64,000 bases of DNA from Candidatus Blautia intestinavium (GTDB taxonomy: Bacteria > Bacillota > Clostridia > Lachnospirales > Lachnospiraceae). A model generated the notes under the pieces. It was not told the DNA's origin. It made no database searches and saw nothing but the letters and a program-made list of their open reading frames with translations. This document shows positions 10,237-19,303 of this stretch, in pieces (position 1 is the stretch's first letter; each line of letters begins with the position of its first letter). The translations under genes were made by a program, and so were the position numbers. The DNA lies in assembly GCA_019113745.1 (NCBI GenBank), contig DXGV01000056.1, positions 62,001 to 126,000 of the forward strand, read 5' to 3'.

Positions 10237-11420
10237 AAAAACTGATGATTTTGGGAGCCAGCTATTCGCAGCTCCCCCTATATAAAGCCGCCGAAGACCT
10301 GGCCGTTTCCACAGTGGCGGTAAGCACGCCGGGGGACTGGCCGGGGTTCGCCGCTGCGGACGAGTCCTCCTATACAGATATTTCTGATCCAAAGGCGGTT
10401 CTTGAGGCGGCAGAAAAATTTCAGATCGACGGGATCGCTACCTGCTGCCTGGACGCGGGGGTGCGCTCTATCGGGTATGTATGCCAGCATATGGGTCTTA
10501 ACGGAATGACGGCGCAGGCGGCGGAGATCAGCGGGAATAAATATAAAATGAAAGAGGCGTTTATGGCGGGAGGCGTGCGCTGCGCCAGACATATCCGCAT
10601 AAAGAACTGCAAGGAGCTTGAAGCTGCCCTGAAGGAGCTTGATTTTCCTGTAGTGGTAAAGGCGGTGGATCTTATGGGAAGCCGGGGGATTTTCCGCTGC
10701 AATACAAGAGACGAGGCTTTTGCCAATTATGAAAAAACAATGGCGGCTACCAGAAAGGATTACTGTCTGGTGGAGGAGTTTATCGAGGGGCAGATTTTAG
10801 GCTGCGAAGCGATGATGTCCAAAGGCAGGCTGCTTTACTGCCTTCCCAATAATATTGAAGCTTATCAGAGCCATGTTCCTACGCCGATTGGCCATTCTGT
10901 CCCATACAGGAAGATGGAAACCCTCGGGGCGGAGGTGGAGCGCCAGGTGCGCCTTGCCATTCAGGCTACAGGGATCGACAACTGTCCTGTAAACTGCGAC
11001 CTGATCGAAAAGGACGGGGTGATCTATGTGATCGAAATAACGGGAAGAGCCGGGGGAACATGCCTTCCGGAGATGGTAGGTCTGTATTACGGGATAAATT
11101 ATTACGAAGCCATCGCCCGTCTTGCTCTTGATATGGAGCCGGAGAAAATGTTCCAAGAAGACGCGCCTCACAGGGCAAATCTGTCCAGAACCCTTACCTC
11201 TCCAAGAAACGGTATTGTGAAGGCGATCCATAACGAAAACCCACAGGCGGAAGATATTGTGGATCTTTCTTTTAACATTCAGCCGGGAGATACGGTGAGA
11301 CGATACGAAAACGGGATTGACCGTCTGGGCCAGGTGATCCTGACAGGAGAAAACCTGGACGCCTGTGAAAAGAGACTGGAAGAGATTTTGTCGAAAATAA
11401 ACATTGAATTTACGGATTGA
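10233..11420 (+). CDS. ATP-grasp domain protein (carboxylate-amine ligase-like)
   Basis: FPVVVKAVDLMGSRGIFR, VIYVIEITGRAGGTCLPEM; overlaps the upstream fusion gene (ATGA). Confidence 0.88.
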   Translation: MKKLMILGASYSQLPLYKAAEDLAVSTVAVSTPGDWPGFAAADESSYTDISDPKAVLEAAEKFQIDGIATCCLDAGVRSIGYVCQHMGLNGMTAQAAEISGNKYKMKEAFMAGGVRCARHIRIKNCKELEAALKELDFPVVVKAVDLMGSRGIFRCNTRDEAFANYEKTMAATRKDYCLVEEFIEGQILGCEAMMSKGRLLYCLPNNIEAYQSHVPTPIGHSVPYRKMETLGAEVERQVRLAIQATGIDNCPVNCDLIEKDGVIYVIEITGRAGGTCLPEMVGLYYGINYYEAIARLALDMEPEKMFQEDAPHRANLSRTLTSPRNGIVKAIHNENPQAEDIVDLSFNIQPGDTVRRYENGIDRLGQVILTGENLDACEKRLEEILSKINIEFTD

Positions 11421-11435
11421 TTGTGAGAGAATAAC

Positions 11436-11819
11436 ATGAGAAATAACGTTACTTCAAAAAAAAGTATTTATCTTTTGCTGCATATCAGCCTTTTGTTCAG
11501 CTCCTTAAGCGGAGTCTGCTCCAAAATGGCTTCCCGTCATACCGGAAATATCTTCTCTTTGGAGTTTGTTTTCTGGTTTGGCCTTGTCTTTGTGATCATG
11601 TTCGGATATGCGGTGATCTGGCAGCAGATTTTGAAACGGATGCCGCTGACCGTAGCCTACGCCAACCGTCCGGTAACGCTGATCTGGGGAATTGTCTGGG
11701 GAGCCCTTATCTTCGGGGAAAAGATCACCTGGAATATGATCGCGGGGGCGCTGGTCATTTTTGCGGGAATCTATCTGGTAACAGGAGACAATTCAGAGAA
11801 GGGCGGTGAGAGAGTATGA
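11436..11819 (+). CDS. EamA/SMR-like 4-TM half transporter (ArnE/ArnF-like)
   Basis: 127 aa, 4 hydrophobic helices, ANRPVTLIWGIVWGALIFGEKIT motif typical of DMT proteins. Confidence 0.78.
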   Translation: MRNNVTSKKSIYLLLHISLLFSSLSGVCSKMASRHTGNIFSLEFVFWFGLVFVIMFGYAVIWQQILKRMPLTVAYANRPVTLIWGIVWGALIFGEKITWNMIAGALVIFAGIYLVTGDNSEKGGERV

Positions 11820-12160
11820 ACCGTCTTGAGATATCTGTATGTATTTTGCTTTTATCCGTATTTATTTCGTCCGTTTCCCAGATCATTCTGAAAAAGGCTG
11901 CCGGAAAGGTTTATGACAGCACGCTGAAGGAATATCTGAATCCTATGGTGATCGGAGCCTACGCAATGTTTTTCTGCTCCGTGATCCTGACGATGATCGC
12001 CCTGAAGTACGTGCCTCTGTCCATGTCGCCTATCCTGGAATCCACAGGATATATTTTTGTATCGGTGATGGGATACTTTTTTTTGAAGGAAAGATTCAGT
12101 AAAAGAAAACTGGCGGGATTTGCCCTGATCCTGGCCGGGATCGTGATATTTAATCTTTAG
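11816..12160 (+). CDS. EamA/SMR-like 4-TM half transporter, second partner
   Basis: 114 aa, 4 TMs, SPILESTGYIFVSVMGYFFLKERFSKRK; ATGA overlap with the preceding half transporter. Confidence 0.8.
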   Translation: MNRLEISVCILLLSVFISSVSQIILKKAAGKVYDSTLKEYLNPMVIGAYAMFFCSVILTMIALKYVPLSMSPILESTGYIFVSVMGYFFLKERFSKRKLAGFALILAGIVIFNL

Positions 12161-12245
12161 AGCCGGAGGACAGGGCGGACACGTTTCAGACATAAAGCTG
12201 ATATTACGAATGTGGATAAACAAAAAGAAATGAGGAACAAGGAAG

Positions 12246-13262
12246 ATGTTGGTATCGATTGTCATACCCTGCTATAATTCAGAGCACACTATCGGCAAGG
12301 TGGTGGAGCTGGCGATAGAAGAATTTCAGAAGCTGAAAGATTATGAGTGCGAGTTCGTCCTGGTAAACGATTATTCCAGAGACGATACATGGGGCGCCAT
12401 TCACAGCCTTGCCCGGAAACATCCCAATGTAAAGGGGATCAATCTGGCGAAAAATTTCGGACAGCACAACGCGATCATGGCGGGAATGAATTATGCGGAA
12501 GGGGATCTGATCCTGGGAATGGACGACGATATGCAGAATCATCCTTCTCAGATCCCGCAGTTTCTTGACAAGATCCAGGAAGGTTATGATATTGTATTCG
12601 GCGTGTTTAAGCAGAGAAAATTTTCCTGGTTCAAGAATCTTACGGGAGCTGTCAGCCGTTTTCTGCTCTGGCATCTTCTGGACCGCCCGAAACATATCCA
12701 GATGAGCAGCTTCTGGTGCTGCAGGAAATTTGTGCGGGATGAAGTAGTTAAATATGACGGCTACAATACTTTTCTTCAGGTATTGTTCTTCCGGACTTCT
12801 CATAATATTGCCAATATTGAGATCGAACACTTTGAAAGAGAAGTCGGCACGTCAAACTATAATTTCCGCAGGGGACTGAAGCTGTTTCTTTCCTGCCTGA
12901 ATTTTACTGTGATACCTCTCAGGGCGGCCACGCTTTTCGGCACGCTGTTTTCGGCCGCGGGACTGATCGGGGCCATTATTGTATTTATAAGAAAACTTCT
13001 GGATCCATCGGTGGCGATTGGCTGGTCCTCTCTGATGTGCGGTATGCTGGCTCTTTTCGGGATCACCTTTCTGATGCTGGGGATCATAGGAGAATATCTT
13101 GGCAAGCTGATGCTGAACATCAATAAGACTCCCCAGTATGTGATCCGGGAAGCGGAAAATATCAGGAGAATACCTGATACCGGGAAGAACGGCGGAAAAG
13201 AGGAAACGCTCAGGAGCGTACCTGATGCCGAAAACCGCGGCAGGAAAGAGGTAAAGAGGTAA
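12246..13262 (+). CDS. GT2 family polyprenyl-phosphate glycosyltransferase (GtrB/ArnC/DPM-like)
   Basis: VSIVIPCYNSE, MDDDMQNHPSQIP, C-terminal TMs and GEYLGKLMLNINKTPQYVIRE. Confidence 0.9.
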   Translation: MLVSIVIPCYNSEHTIGKVVELAIEEFQKLKDYECEFVLVNDYSRDDTWGAIHSLARKHPNVKGINLAKNFGQHNAIMAGMNYAEGDLILGMDDDMQNHPSQIPQFLDKIQEGYDIVFGVFKQRKFSWFKNLTGAVSRFLLWHLLDRPKHIQMSSFWCCRKFVRDEVVKYDGYNTFLQVLFFRTSHNIANIEIEHFEREVGTSNYNFRRGLKLFLSCLNFTVIPLRAATLFGTLFSAAGLIGAIIVFIRKLLDPSVAIGWSSLMCGMLALFGITFLMLGIIGEYLGKLMLNINKTPQYVIREAENIRRIPDTGKNGGKEETLRSVPDAENRGRKEVKR

Positions 13263-13267
13263 TTTAT

Positions 13268-14398
13268 ATGAAGATTGATTTTAACAGACCCGCGATCGTG
13301 GGGAAGGAACTGGAATATATCAAAGACGCAGTAGACCAGGGAATGCTCTGCGGAGACGGAAAATATACGAAGCTCTGTTCTCAGTGGATGAAGGAGCGTT
13401 TTCACGTAAATCAGGTGTTCCTTACCACCTCCTGTACCCATGCGCTTGAGATGGCGGCTTTTCTCTGCGATATTCAGCCGGGGGACGAGGTGATCATGCC
13501 GTCTTTTACTTTTGTTTCCACAGCGGACGCCTTTGTGCTGCGGGGAGCGAAGATTGTATTTGTAGATATCCGGCCGGATACCATGAATCTTGATGAAAAG
13601 CTGATCGAGCAGGCCATAACGGAAAAGACAAAGGCTATCGTCCCGGTGCATTACGCTGGCGTGGCCTGTGAAATGGATGCCATCATGGATATTGCCCGGA
13701 GGCATCATCTGAAAGTGGTGGAGGACGCCGCTCAGGGAGTGGAAGCCTATTATCACGGGAAAGCTCTGGGAACCATCGGAGATTTTGGCTGCTACAGTTT
13801 TCATGAGACAAAGAATTATACTATGGGAGAGGGCGGAGCCATTGTATTTCAGGACAACGCCTATCAGGAGAAGGCGGAGATCCTCAGAGAAAAAGGAACG
13901 GACAGGAGCAAATTCTTCCGCGGCCAGGTGGACAAATACCGCTGGATCGATTACGGTTCCTCCTATCTGCCCAGCGAGATGAACGCGGCGTATCTTTACG
14001 CCCAGTTGGAAGAGTGTGAGAAGATCAACCGCAAGCGCCACCAGATTTATGATTATTATCACGAAAATCTGAAAGTGCTGGAAGAGGAAGGAAAGATAGA
14101 ACGTCCTTTTGTTCCGGAGGGAATCGAGCACAACGCCCATATGTATTATATGAAGGTGAAGGATCTTCCTACCAGGAGCAGGCTGATCGCATATCTGAAG
14201 GAAAACGGGATCTACAGCGCTTTTCATTATGTTCCCCTGCACAGCTCTCCGGCAGGGAAAAAATTCGGAAGGTTCAGCGGAGCGGACGTTTATACCACCA
14301 GAGAGAGCGAACGTCTTCTGAGGCTTCCCATGTTCTACAATCTGCCTATGGAGGATGTGGCTTATATTGTAGAAAAGATTTTATGCTTTGATTTTTGA
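13268..14398 (+). CDS. DegT/DnrJ/EryC1 (WecE/ArnB-type) nucleotide-sugar aminotransferase
   Basis: TTSCTHALEMAA, EDAAQGVEAYYHGKALGTIGDFGCYSFHETKN (PLP Lys), GEGGAIV. Confidence 0.92.
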   Translation: MKIDFNRPAIVGKELEYIKDAVDQGMLCGDGKYTKLCSQWMKERFHVNQVFLTTSCTHALEMAAFLCDIQPGDEVIMPSFTFVSTADAFVLRGAKIVFVDIRPDTMNLDEKLIEQAITEKTKAIVPVHYAGVACEMDAIMDIARRHHLKVVEDAAQGVEAYYHGKALGTIGDFGCYSFHETKNYTMGEGGAIVFQDNAYQEKAEILREKGTDRSKFFRGQVDKYRWIDYGSSYLPSEMNAAYLYAQLEECEKINRKRHQIYDYYHENLKVLEEEGKIERPFVPEGIEHNAHMYYMKVKDLPTRSRLIAYLKENGIYSAFHYVPLHSSPAGKKFGRFSGADVYTTRESERLLRLPMFYNLPMEDVAYIVEKILCFDF

Positions 14399-14412
14399 CG
14401 GAGGAAAGTCTG

Positions 14413-15732
14413 ATGATAAAGAAATTATGGCGGGCCGCTGCTTTGGGACTGGCGTGTGTTCTGATCCCTTCGGCGACGGTGCAGGCGGTAACAGTGAATT
14501 TCGGTACGGCGGCCGCGGTAGCCACAGACAGTATCCAGGGATGGCCGGCGGCTCCGGCCACTGTTTCTGAGACGGCGGTGCTTATTGACGCCGATACGGG
14601 AGCCGTTCTCTATGACAAGGGAATGGACGAGTACCGTTATCCTGCCAGCACAACAAAAATTATGACGCTTCTTGTGGCTGTGGAGAATGCTTCTCCGCGG
14701 GATACCGTTACCTTTACAGAAACAGGCGTCAGGGATGTAAACTGGGACAGCAGCAATATCGGCATGAAGCTGGGAGAGACGATGACAATGAAGGATTGCT
14801 GGTACGCCGCGATCATTGAGTCCGCAAATGAGGTCTGCGCCCAGATCGCCGAGACAGTGGGCGGTTCCGAAGCGAATTTCATTAATATGATGAACGAGAA
14901 GGCAAAAGCTCTGGGATGTACCAGAACCCATTTTGCCAATGCCGGAGGGCTTCCGGACGCCAACCATTATACCACCGCCCATGACCTGGCAAAGATCATG
15001 CGGGCGGGACTCCAGAACGCCAGATTCCGAAAAGTGATCGGAGCTGTAAGCTATACGATACCGGCCACCAATATGAGCGAAGCCCGGAGAATGCACACCC
15101 ATATGCCGCTGATCGCCCAGGAATCCAATCTCTATTATGAGGGCTGCATCGGAGGAAAAACAGGTTCCACCCAGGACGCGGGACATACTCTCGTAGCGGC
15201 GGCGGAGCGGAATGGAAGGACTTATATTGCCGTTACCATGCGTACCTCCGATCTGGGACAGAACTGCACAGATACCACCGCTCTTTTTGACTACGCCTTT
15301 AATAACTTCGACTCCATAGATGTAAACGGAGTAAAGATGACGGTGCCAAAAGGCGTTACGGTCAATGATCTGACTACGCAGACAATGGAAAAAGGGGGAA
15401 ATACCTTTAACCAGTATTACTATAACGGACAGTTTGTAGGTTACGCCAAAGTCCAGGCTCCTGCGCCTACAGAAGCGGCGGCTGCAGAAGAAAACACAAC
15501 TGCGGCTTCGGGAGAAAACCAGACCGGGGAAACGGTCCAGACCAGCGCGGGCGGAGAAAACAGCCAGAGCGTCCAGGACGTTACGGAAACAGGGGAAAAT
15601 GCCCGGACAGCCAGTGAAGAGGAAACAGAAGGGCTTTCCAGTACCGCGAAACGTCTGCTGATCGTAGGAGGAGTTATGGGAGTGCTTTTGATCGTACTGC
15701 TCATCGCCCTGTATATAAAAAACGACTATTAA
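14413..15732 (+). CDS. D-alanyl-D-alanine carboxypeptidase (PBP5/DacA-like)
   Basis: SxxK (PASTTKIMT), SxN (ESANE), KTG (GGKTGST), C-terminal TM; GGAGGAAAG RBS favours ATG 14413 over 14395. Confidence 0.92.
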   Translation: MIKKLWRAAALGLACVLIPSATVQAVTVNFGTAAAVATDSIQGWPAAPATVSETAVLIDADTGAVLYDKGMDEYRYPASTTKIMTLLVAVENASPRDTVTFTETGVRDVNWDSSNIGMKLGETMTMKDCWYAAIIESANEVCAQIAETVGGSEANFINMMNEKAKALGCTRTHFANAGGLPDANHYTTAHDLAKIMRAGLQNARFRKVIGAVSYTIPATNMSEARRMHTHMPLIAQESNLYYEGCIGGKTGSTQDAGHTLVAAAERNGRTYIAVTMRTSDLGQNCTDTTALFDYAFNNFDSIDVNGVKMTVPKGVTVNDLTTQTMEKGGNTFNQYYYNGQFVGYAKVQAPAPTEAAAAEENTTAASGENQTGETVQTSAGGENSQSVQDVTETGENARTASEEETEGLSSTAKRLLIVGGVMGVLLIVLLIALYIKNDY

Positions 15733-15781
15733 TTAAATGAAATAGATTATAAAAACCACGACGATAAGGAGGAAACCCAAC

Positions 15782-16660
15782 ATGAAGGGAATTATTCTGG
15801 CGGGAGGTTCAGGAACCCGTCTCTATCCGCTGACAAAAGCGATTTCCAAACAGATCATGCCGGTTTACGACAAGCCCATGATTTATTATCCATTATCTAC
15901 TCTGATGCTTTCCGGGATCCGCGAGATCCTGATCATCTCCACACCGCGGGATCTTCCTGTATTCCGTGAGCTTCTGGGAGACGGAAGCCAGCTTGGAATG
16001 AAATTTGAGTACGCGGTGCAGGAACAGCCCAGAGGACTGGCGGACGCGTTTATTATAGGAGCCGACTTTATCGGTTCCGACGCCGTGGCTTTGGTTCTGG
16101 GGGATAATATTTTCTATGGACAGAGCTTTACAAAAGTGCTGCGAAATGTCTATGAGCGTACGGAAAAGGAAAAGGGAGCAACCATCTTTGGCTACTATGT
16201 AAGGGATCCGAGAGAATACGGCGTAGTAGAGTTTGACGAGACAGGAAAGGCTCTTTCCATTGAGGAGAAGCCGGAGCATCCAAAGTCCAACTACGCGGTG
16301 CCGGGACTCTATTTCTATGACAATGATGTGGTGGAGATCGCGAAAAATGTGAAGCCTTCCGCCAGAGGAGAAATAGAGATCACCAGCATCAATAACGAGT
16401 ATCTGCGAAGAGGAACTCTGAAGGTGGAGACTCTTGGACGCGGTTTTGCCTGGCTGGATACTGGAAATCATGATTCCCTTCTGGACGCGGCGGACTTTGT
16501 GGCGGCGTTCCAGAAACGTCAGGGATTATACATTTCCTGTATCGAGGAGATCGCCTATAAGCGGGGATTTATCACAAAAGAGCAGTTGGTAGAGCTGGCT
16601 CAGCCTCTTTTGAAAACTGCCTACGGAAAATATCTGATCGAAATTGCGGAGGGATTATAA
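15782..16660 (+). CDS. rfbA: glucose-1-phosphate thymidylyltransferase
   Basis: [43 protein letters not shown] signature. Confidence 0.97.
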   Translation: MKGIILAGGSGTRLYPLTKAISKQIMPVYDKPMIYYPLSTLMLSGIREILIISTPRDLPVFRELLGDGSQLGMKFEYAVQEQPRGLADAFIIGADFIGSDAVALVLGDNIFYGQSFTKVLRNVYERTEKEKGATIFGYYVRDPREYGVVEFDETGKALSIEEKPEHPKSNYAVPGLYFYDNDVVEIAKNVKPSARGEIEITSINNEYLRRGTLKVETLGRGFAWLDTGNHDSLLDAADFVAAFQKRQGLYISCIEEIAYKRGFITKEQLVELAQPLLKTAYGKYLIEIAEGL

Positions 16661-16661
16661 A

Positions 16662-17231
16662 ATGGGAAAGATTACAGTGGAAACCTGCCATATTGAGGGA
16701 TTAAAGGTGATCACGCCCACAGTATTCGGAGATGAGCGCGGATACTTTATGGAGACTTATAATTATAACGACTACAAGGCGGCGGGTATCGATATGGAGT
16801 TTGTGCAGGACAATCAGTCCAGTTCCAGAAAGGGCGTTCTGAGAGGACTTCACTTCCAGATCAATTACCCCCAGGACAAACTTGTCCGGGTAGTAAGCGG
16901 AGAAGTCTTCGACGTCGCTGTAGATTTAAGAGAAGGCTCCCCTACCTATGGACAGTGGTACGGAGTAGTACTTTCCGCAGAAAATAAAAAACAGTTTTTT
17001 ATTCCAAAGAATTTCGCCCACGGTTTTCTGGTACTTTCAGATTCCGCGGAATTTGCCTACAAATGCACGGATTTTTATCATCCCAACGATGAAGGAGGCC
17101 TTGCCTACGACGATCCGGATATCGGGGTGGAATGGCCGATCCCGGAGGGAATGTCTCTGATCCTGTCTGAAAAGGATCAGAAATGGGGAAGCTTTCAGGA
17201 ATACACAAAAAACAGAGGGAAAAAGGATTGA
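16662..17231 (+). CDS. rfbC: dTDP-4-dehydrorhamnose 3,5-epimerase
   Basis: DERGYFMETYN, QDNQSSSRKGVLRGLHFQ, FIPKNFAHGFLVLSD; start at ATG 16662. Confidence 0.95.
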   Translation: MGKITVETCHIEGLKVITPTVFGDERGYFMETYNYNDYKAAGIDMEFVQDNQSSSRKGVLRGLHFQINYPQDKLVRVVSGEVFDVAVDLREGSPTYGQWYGVVLSAENKKQFFIPKNFAHGFLVLSDSAEFAYKCTDFYHPNDEGGLAYDDPDIGVEWPIPEGMSLILSEKDQKWGSFQEYTKNRGKKD

Positions 17232-18034
17232 AAAAAGAAGCGCCTCTGCCAGTGGAGCTTTACCGGAACCGCCGGCTTGTATTTTCCCTGGCAAAAAACG
17301 ACTTTAAAACAAAATACGCAGGCTCCTACTTTGGAACAGTATGGGCCTTTGTACAGCCGGTAGTGACGATCTGCGTCTACTGGTTTGTGTTCGGACTGGC
17401 TTTAAGAAACGGAGCGGACAGAGGAGTGCCCTTTGTTCTCTGGCTGGTGGCGGGGCTTGTACCCTGGTTCTTTATCCAGGAAGGACTTACAGGAGGGACC
17501 AGCGCGCTTCTGGAATATAATTACCTTGTAAAAAAAGTGGTGTTCAATATCCGCATCCTTCCGGTGGTGAAAGTGTTCTCGGCAGTATTTGTACATTTCT
17601 TTTTTGTGGTGATCATCCTTGTGATCTATACCTGTATGGGATATCCGCCCAGTCTGTACGCCCTGCAGCTTATTTACTACAGCTTCTGTACCTTTATGCT
17701 TATCCTGGGACTGACCTATCTTACAAGCTCTGTGGTAGTATTTTTCCGGGATCTGATGCAGATGATAAACATTGCCCTTCAGGTAGGCGTATGGGCTACT
17801 CCTATTATGTGGAGCTTCAGCGATCTGGGGCTTACGGGGACGGTGACTACGATACTGAAGCTGAATCCGGTGTTTTATATCGTCCAGGGATACCGGGACT
17901 CCCTTATCGACAAAGTGGGATTCTGGGAACACCCGGTTCTGACTTTATACTTCTGGGTGTTTACGCTTGTTGTATTTTTCCTTGGAACAAAGCTGTTTAA
18001 GAAACTTCAGGTACATTTTGCGGATGTACTGTAA
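17228..18034 (+). CDS. polysaccharide ABC-2 exporter permease (Wzm/TagG-like)
   Basis: NDFKTKYAGSYFGTVWAFVQPVVTICVYWFVF, 6 TMs; probable TTG start overlapping rfbC stop (ORF can extend to 17183). Confidence 0.9.
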   Translation: MKKEAPLPVELYRNRRLVFSLAKNDFKTKYAGSYFGTVWAFVQPVVTICVYWFVFGLALRNGADRGVPFVLWLVAGLVPWFFIQEGLTGGTSALLEYNYLVKKVVFNIRILPVVKVFSAVFVHFFFVVIILVIYTCMGYPPSLYALQLIYYSFCTFMLILGLTYLTSSVVVFFRDLMQMINIALQVGVWATPIMWSFSDLGLTGTVTTILKLNPVFYIVQGYRDSLIDKVGFWEHPVLTLYFWVFTLVVFFLGTKLFKKLQVHFADVL

Positions 18035-18046
18035 ACGGAGAGTAAA

Positions 18047-19303
18047 ATGAGTGATTTTGCAATTCAGGTAAAGCATCTGGACAAGATGTATAAATTATAT
18101 AACAAACCGTCCGACAGGCTCAGAGAGACTCTGGGCCTTAAAGTGCCGGTAAAAGAGCATTATGCCCTCCGGGACGTAAGTTTTGACGTAAAAAGAGGAG
18201 AAACGGTAGGCATTATCGGGACCAACGGCTCCGGAAAGTCCACGATCCTGAAGATTATAACAGGGGTATTGAATCCCACTGCCGGAGAGGTGACTGTGGA
18301 CGGAAGGATTTCCGCCCTTCTTGAGCTGGGAGCCGGGTTTAATCCTGAGTATTCCGGAGTGGAAAATGTATATCTGAACGGAACCATGATGGGATTTTCC
18401 AAGGAGGAGATTGACGGAAGGCTTCAGGATATCCTGGATTTTGCAGATATCGGAGACTTCGTATACCAGCCGGTGAAATCCTATTCCAGCGGTATGTTTG
18501 TCCGTCTTGCTTTCGCGGTGGCAATTAATATTGATCCGGAAATCCTTATTGTAGACGAAGCTCTGTCTGTGGGCGACGTTTTCTTTCAGGCGAAATGCTA
18601 CAGGAAATTTGAGGATTTTAAGGCAATGGGAAAAACGATCCTCTTTGTGAGCCACGATCTCAGCAGCATTGCCCGCTACTGCGACAGAGTGATCCTTTTA
18701 AATAAAGGCGTCAAGCTGAACGAGGGAACTCCAAAGAAGATGGTGGATATGTACAAGCAGCTTCTTGTAGGACAGGACCCGGAAAAGGCGGAAAAGGAGA
18801 AGAAAAAGCAGAAGGAATCCTGGAGCAGACAGTTCCAGGTAAATCCAAATATGCTGGAGTATGGAAGCAGGCTGGCGGAAATTGTGGATTTCGCGGTGCT
18901 TGACGAGAAGGGACTGTGTACAAACACCATAGAAAAAGGAAGCAGTTTTCAGATCAAAATGAAGGTGGCTTTCCGGGAAAATATCCAGGATCCCATACTG
19001 GCTTATACTTTTAAAGATATCAAAGGAACAGAGATCACCGGAACCAATACCCTGTTTGAAAAGGTTCCGGTGGAACACTCCCAGACGGGAGATTCCTGTA
19101 CGGTAATTTTTACACAGGAAATGTATCTCCAGGGAGGAGAGTATCTGCTTTCCTTTGGCTGCACAGGATATAAAGACGGTGAATTTACAGTTTTTCACAG
19201 GCTGTATGACGCCTGCAACGTAACTGTGGTTTCGGAAAAGAACACGGTAGGTTTTTATGATATGAACTCCCAGGTGGAGATTCAGTATGGAGAAGAAGCA
19301 TGA
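18047..19303 (+). CDS. polysaccharide ABC exporter ATPase with C-terminal Wzt-type domain
   Basis: Walker A GTNGSGKST, Walker B ILIVDEALSVGD, plus ~150-aa C-terminal Wzt-like beta-sandwich. Confidence 0.92.
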   Translation: MSDFAIQVKHLDKMYKLYNKPSDRLRETLGLKVPVKEHYALRDVSFDVKRGETVGIIGTNGSGKSTILKIITGVLNPTAGEVTVDGRISALLELGAGFNPEYSGVENVYLNGTMMGFSKEEIDGRLQDILDFADIGDFVYQPVKSYSSGMFVRLAFAVAINIDPEILIVDEALSVGDVFFQAKCYRKFEDFKAMGKTILFVSHDLSSIARYCDRVILLNKGVKLNEGTPKKMVDMYKQLLVGQDPEKAEKEKKKQKESWSRQFQVNPNMLEYGSRLAEIVDFAVLDEKGLCTNTIEKGSSFQIKMKVAFRENIQDPILAYTFKDIKGTEITGTNTLFEKVPVEHSQTGDSCTVIFTQEMYLQGGEYLLSFGCTGYKDGEFTVFHRLYDACNVTVVSEKNTVGFYDMNSQVEIQYGEEA

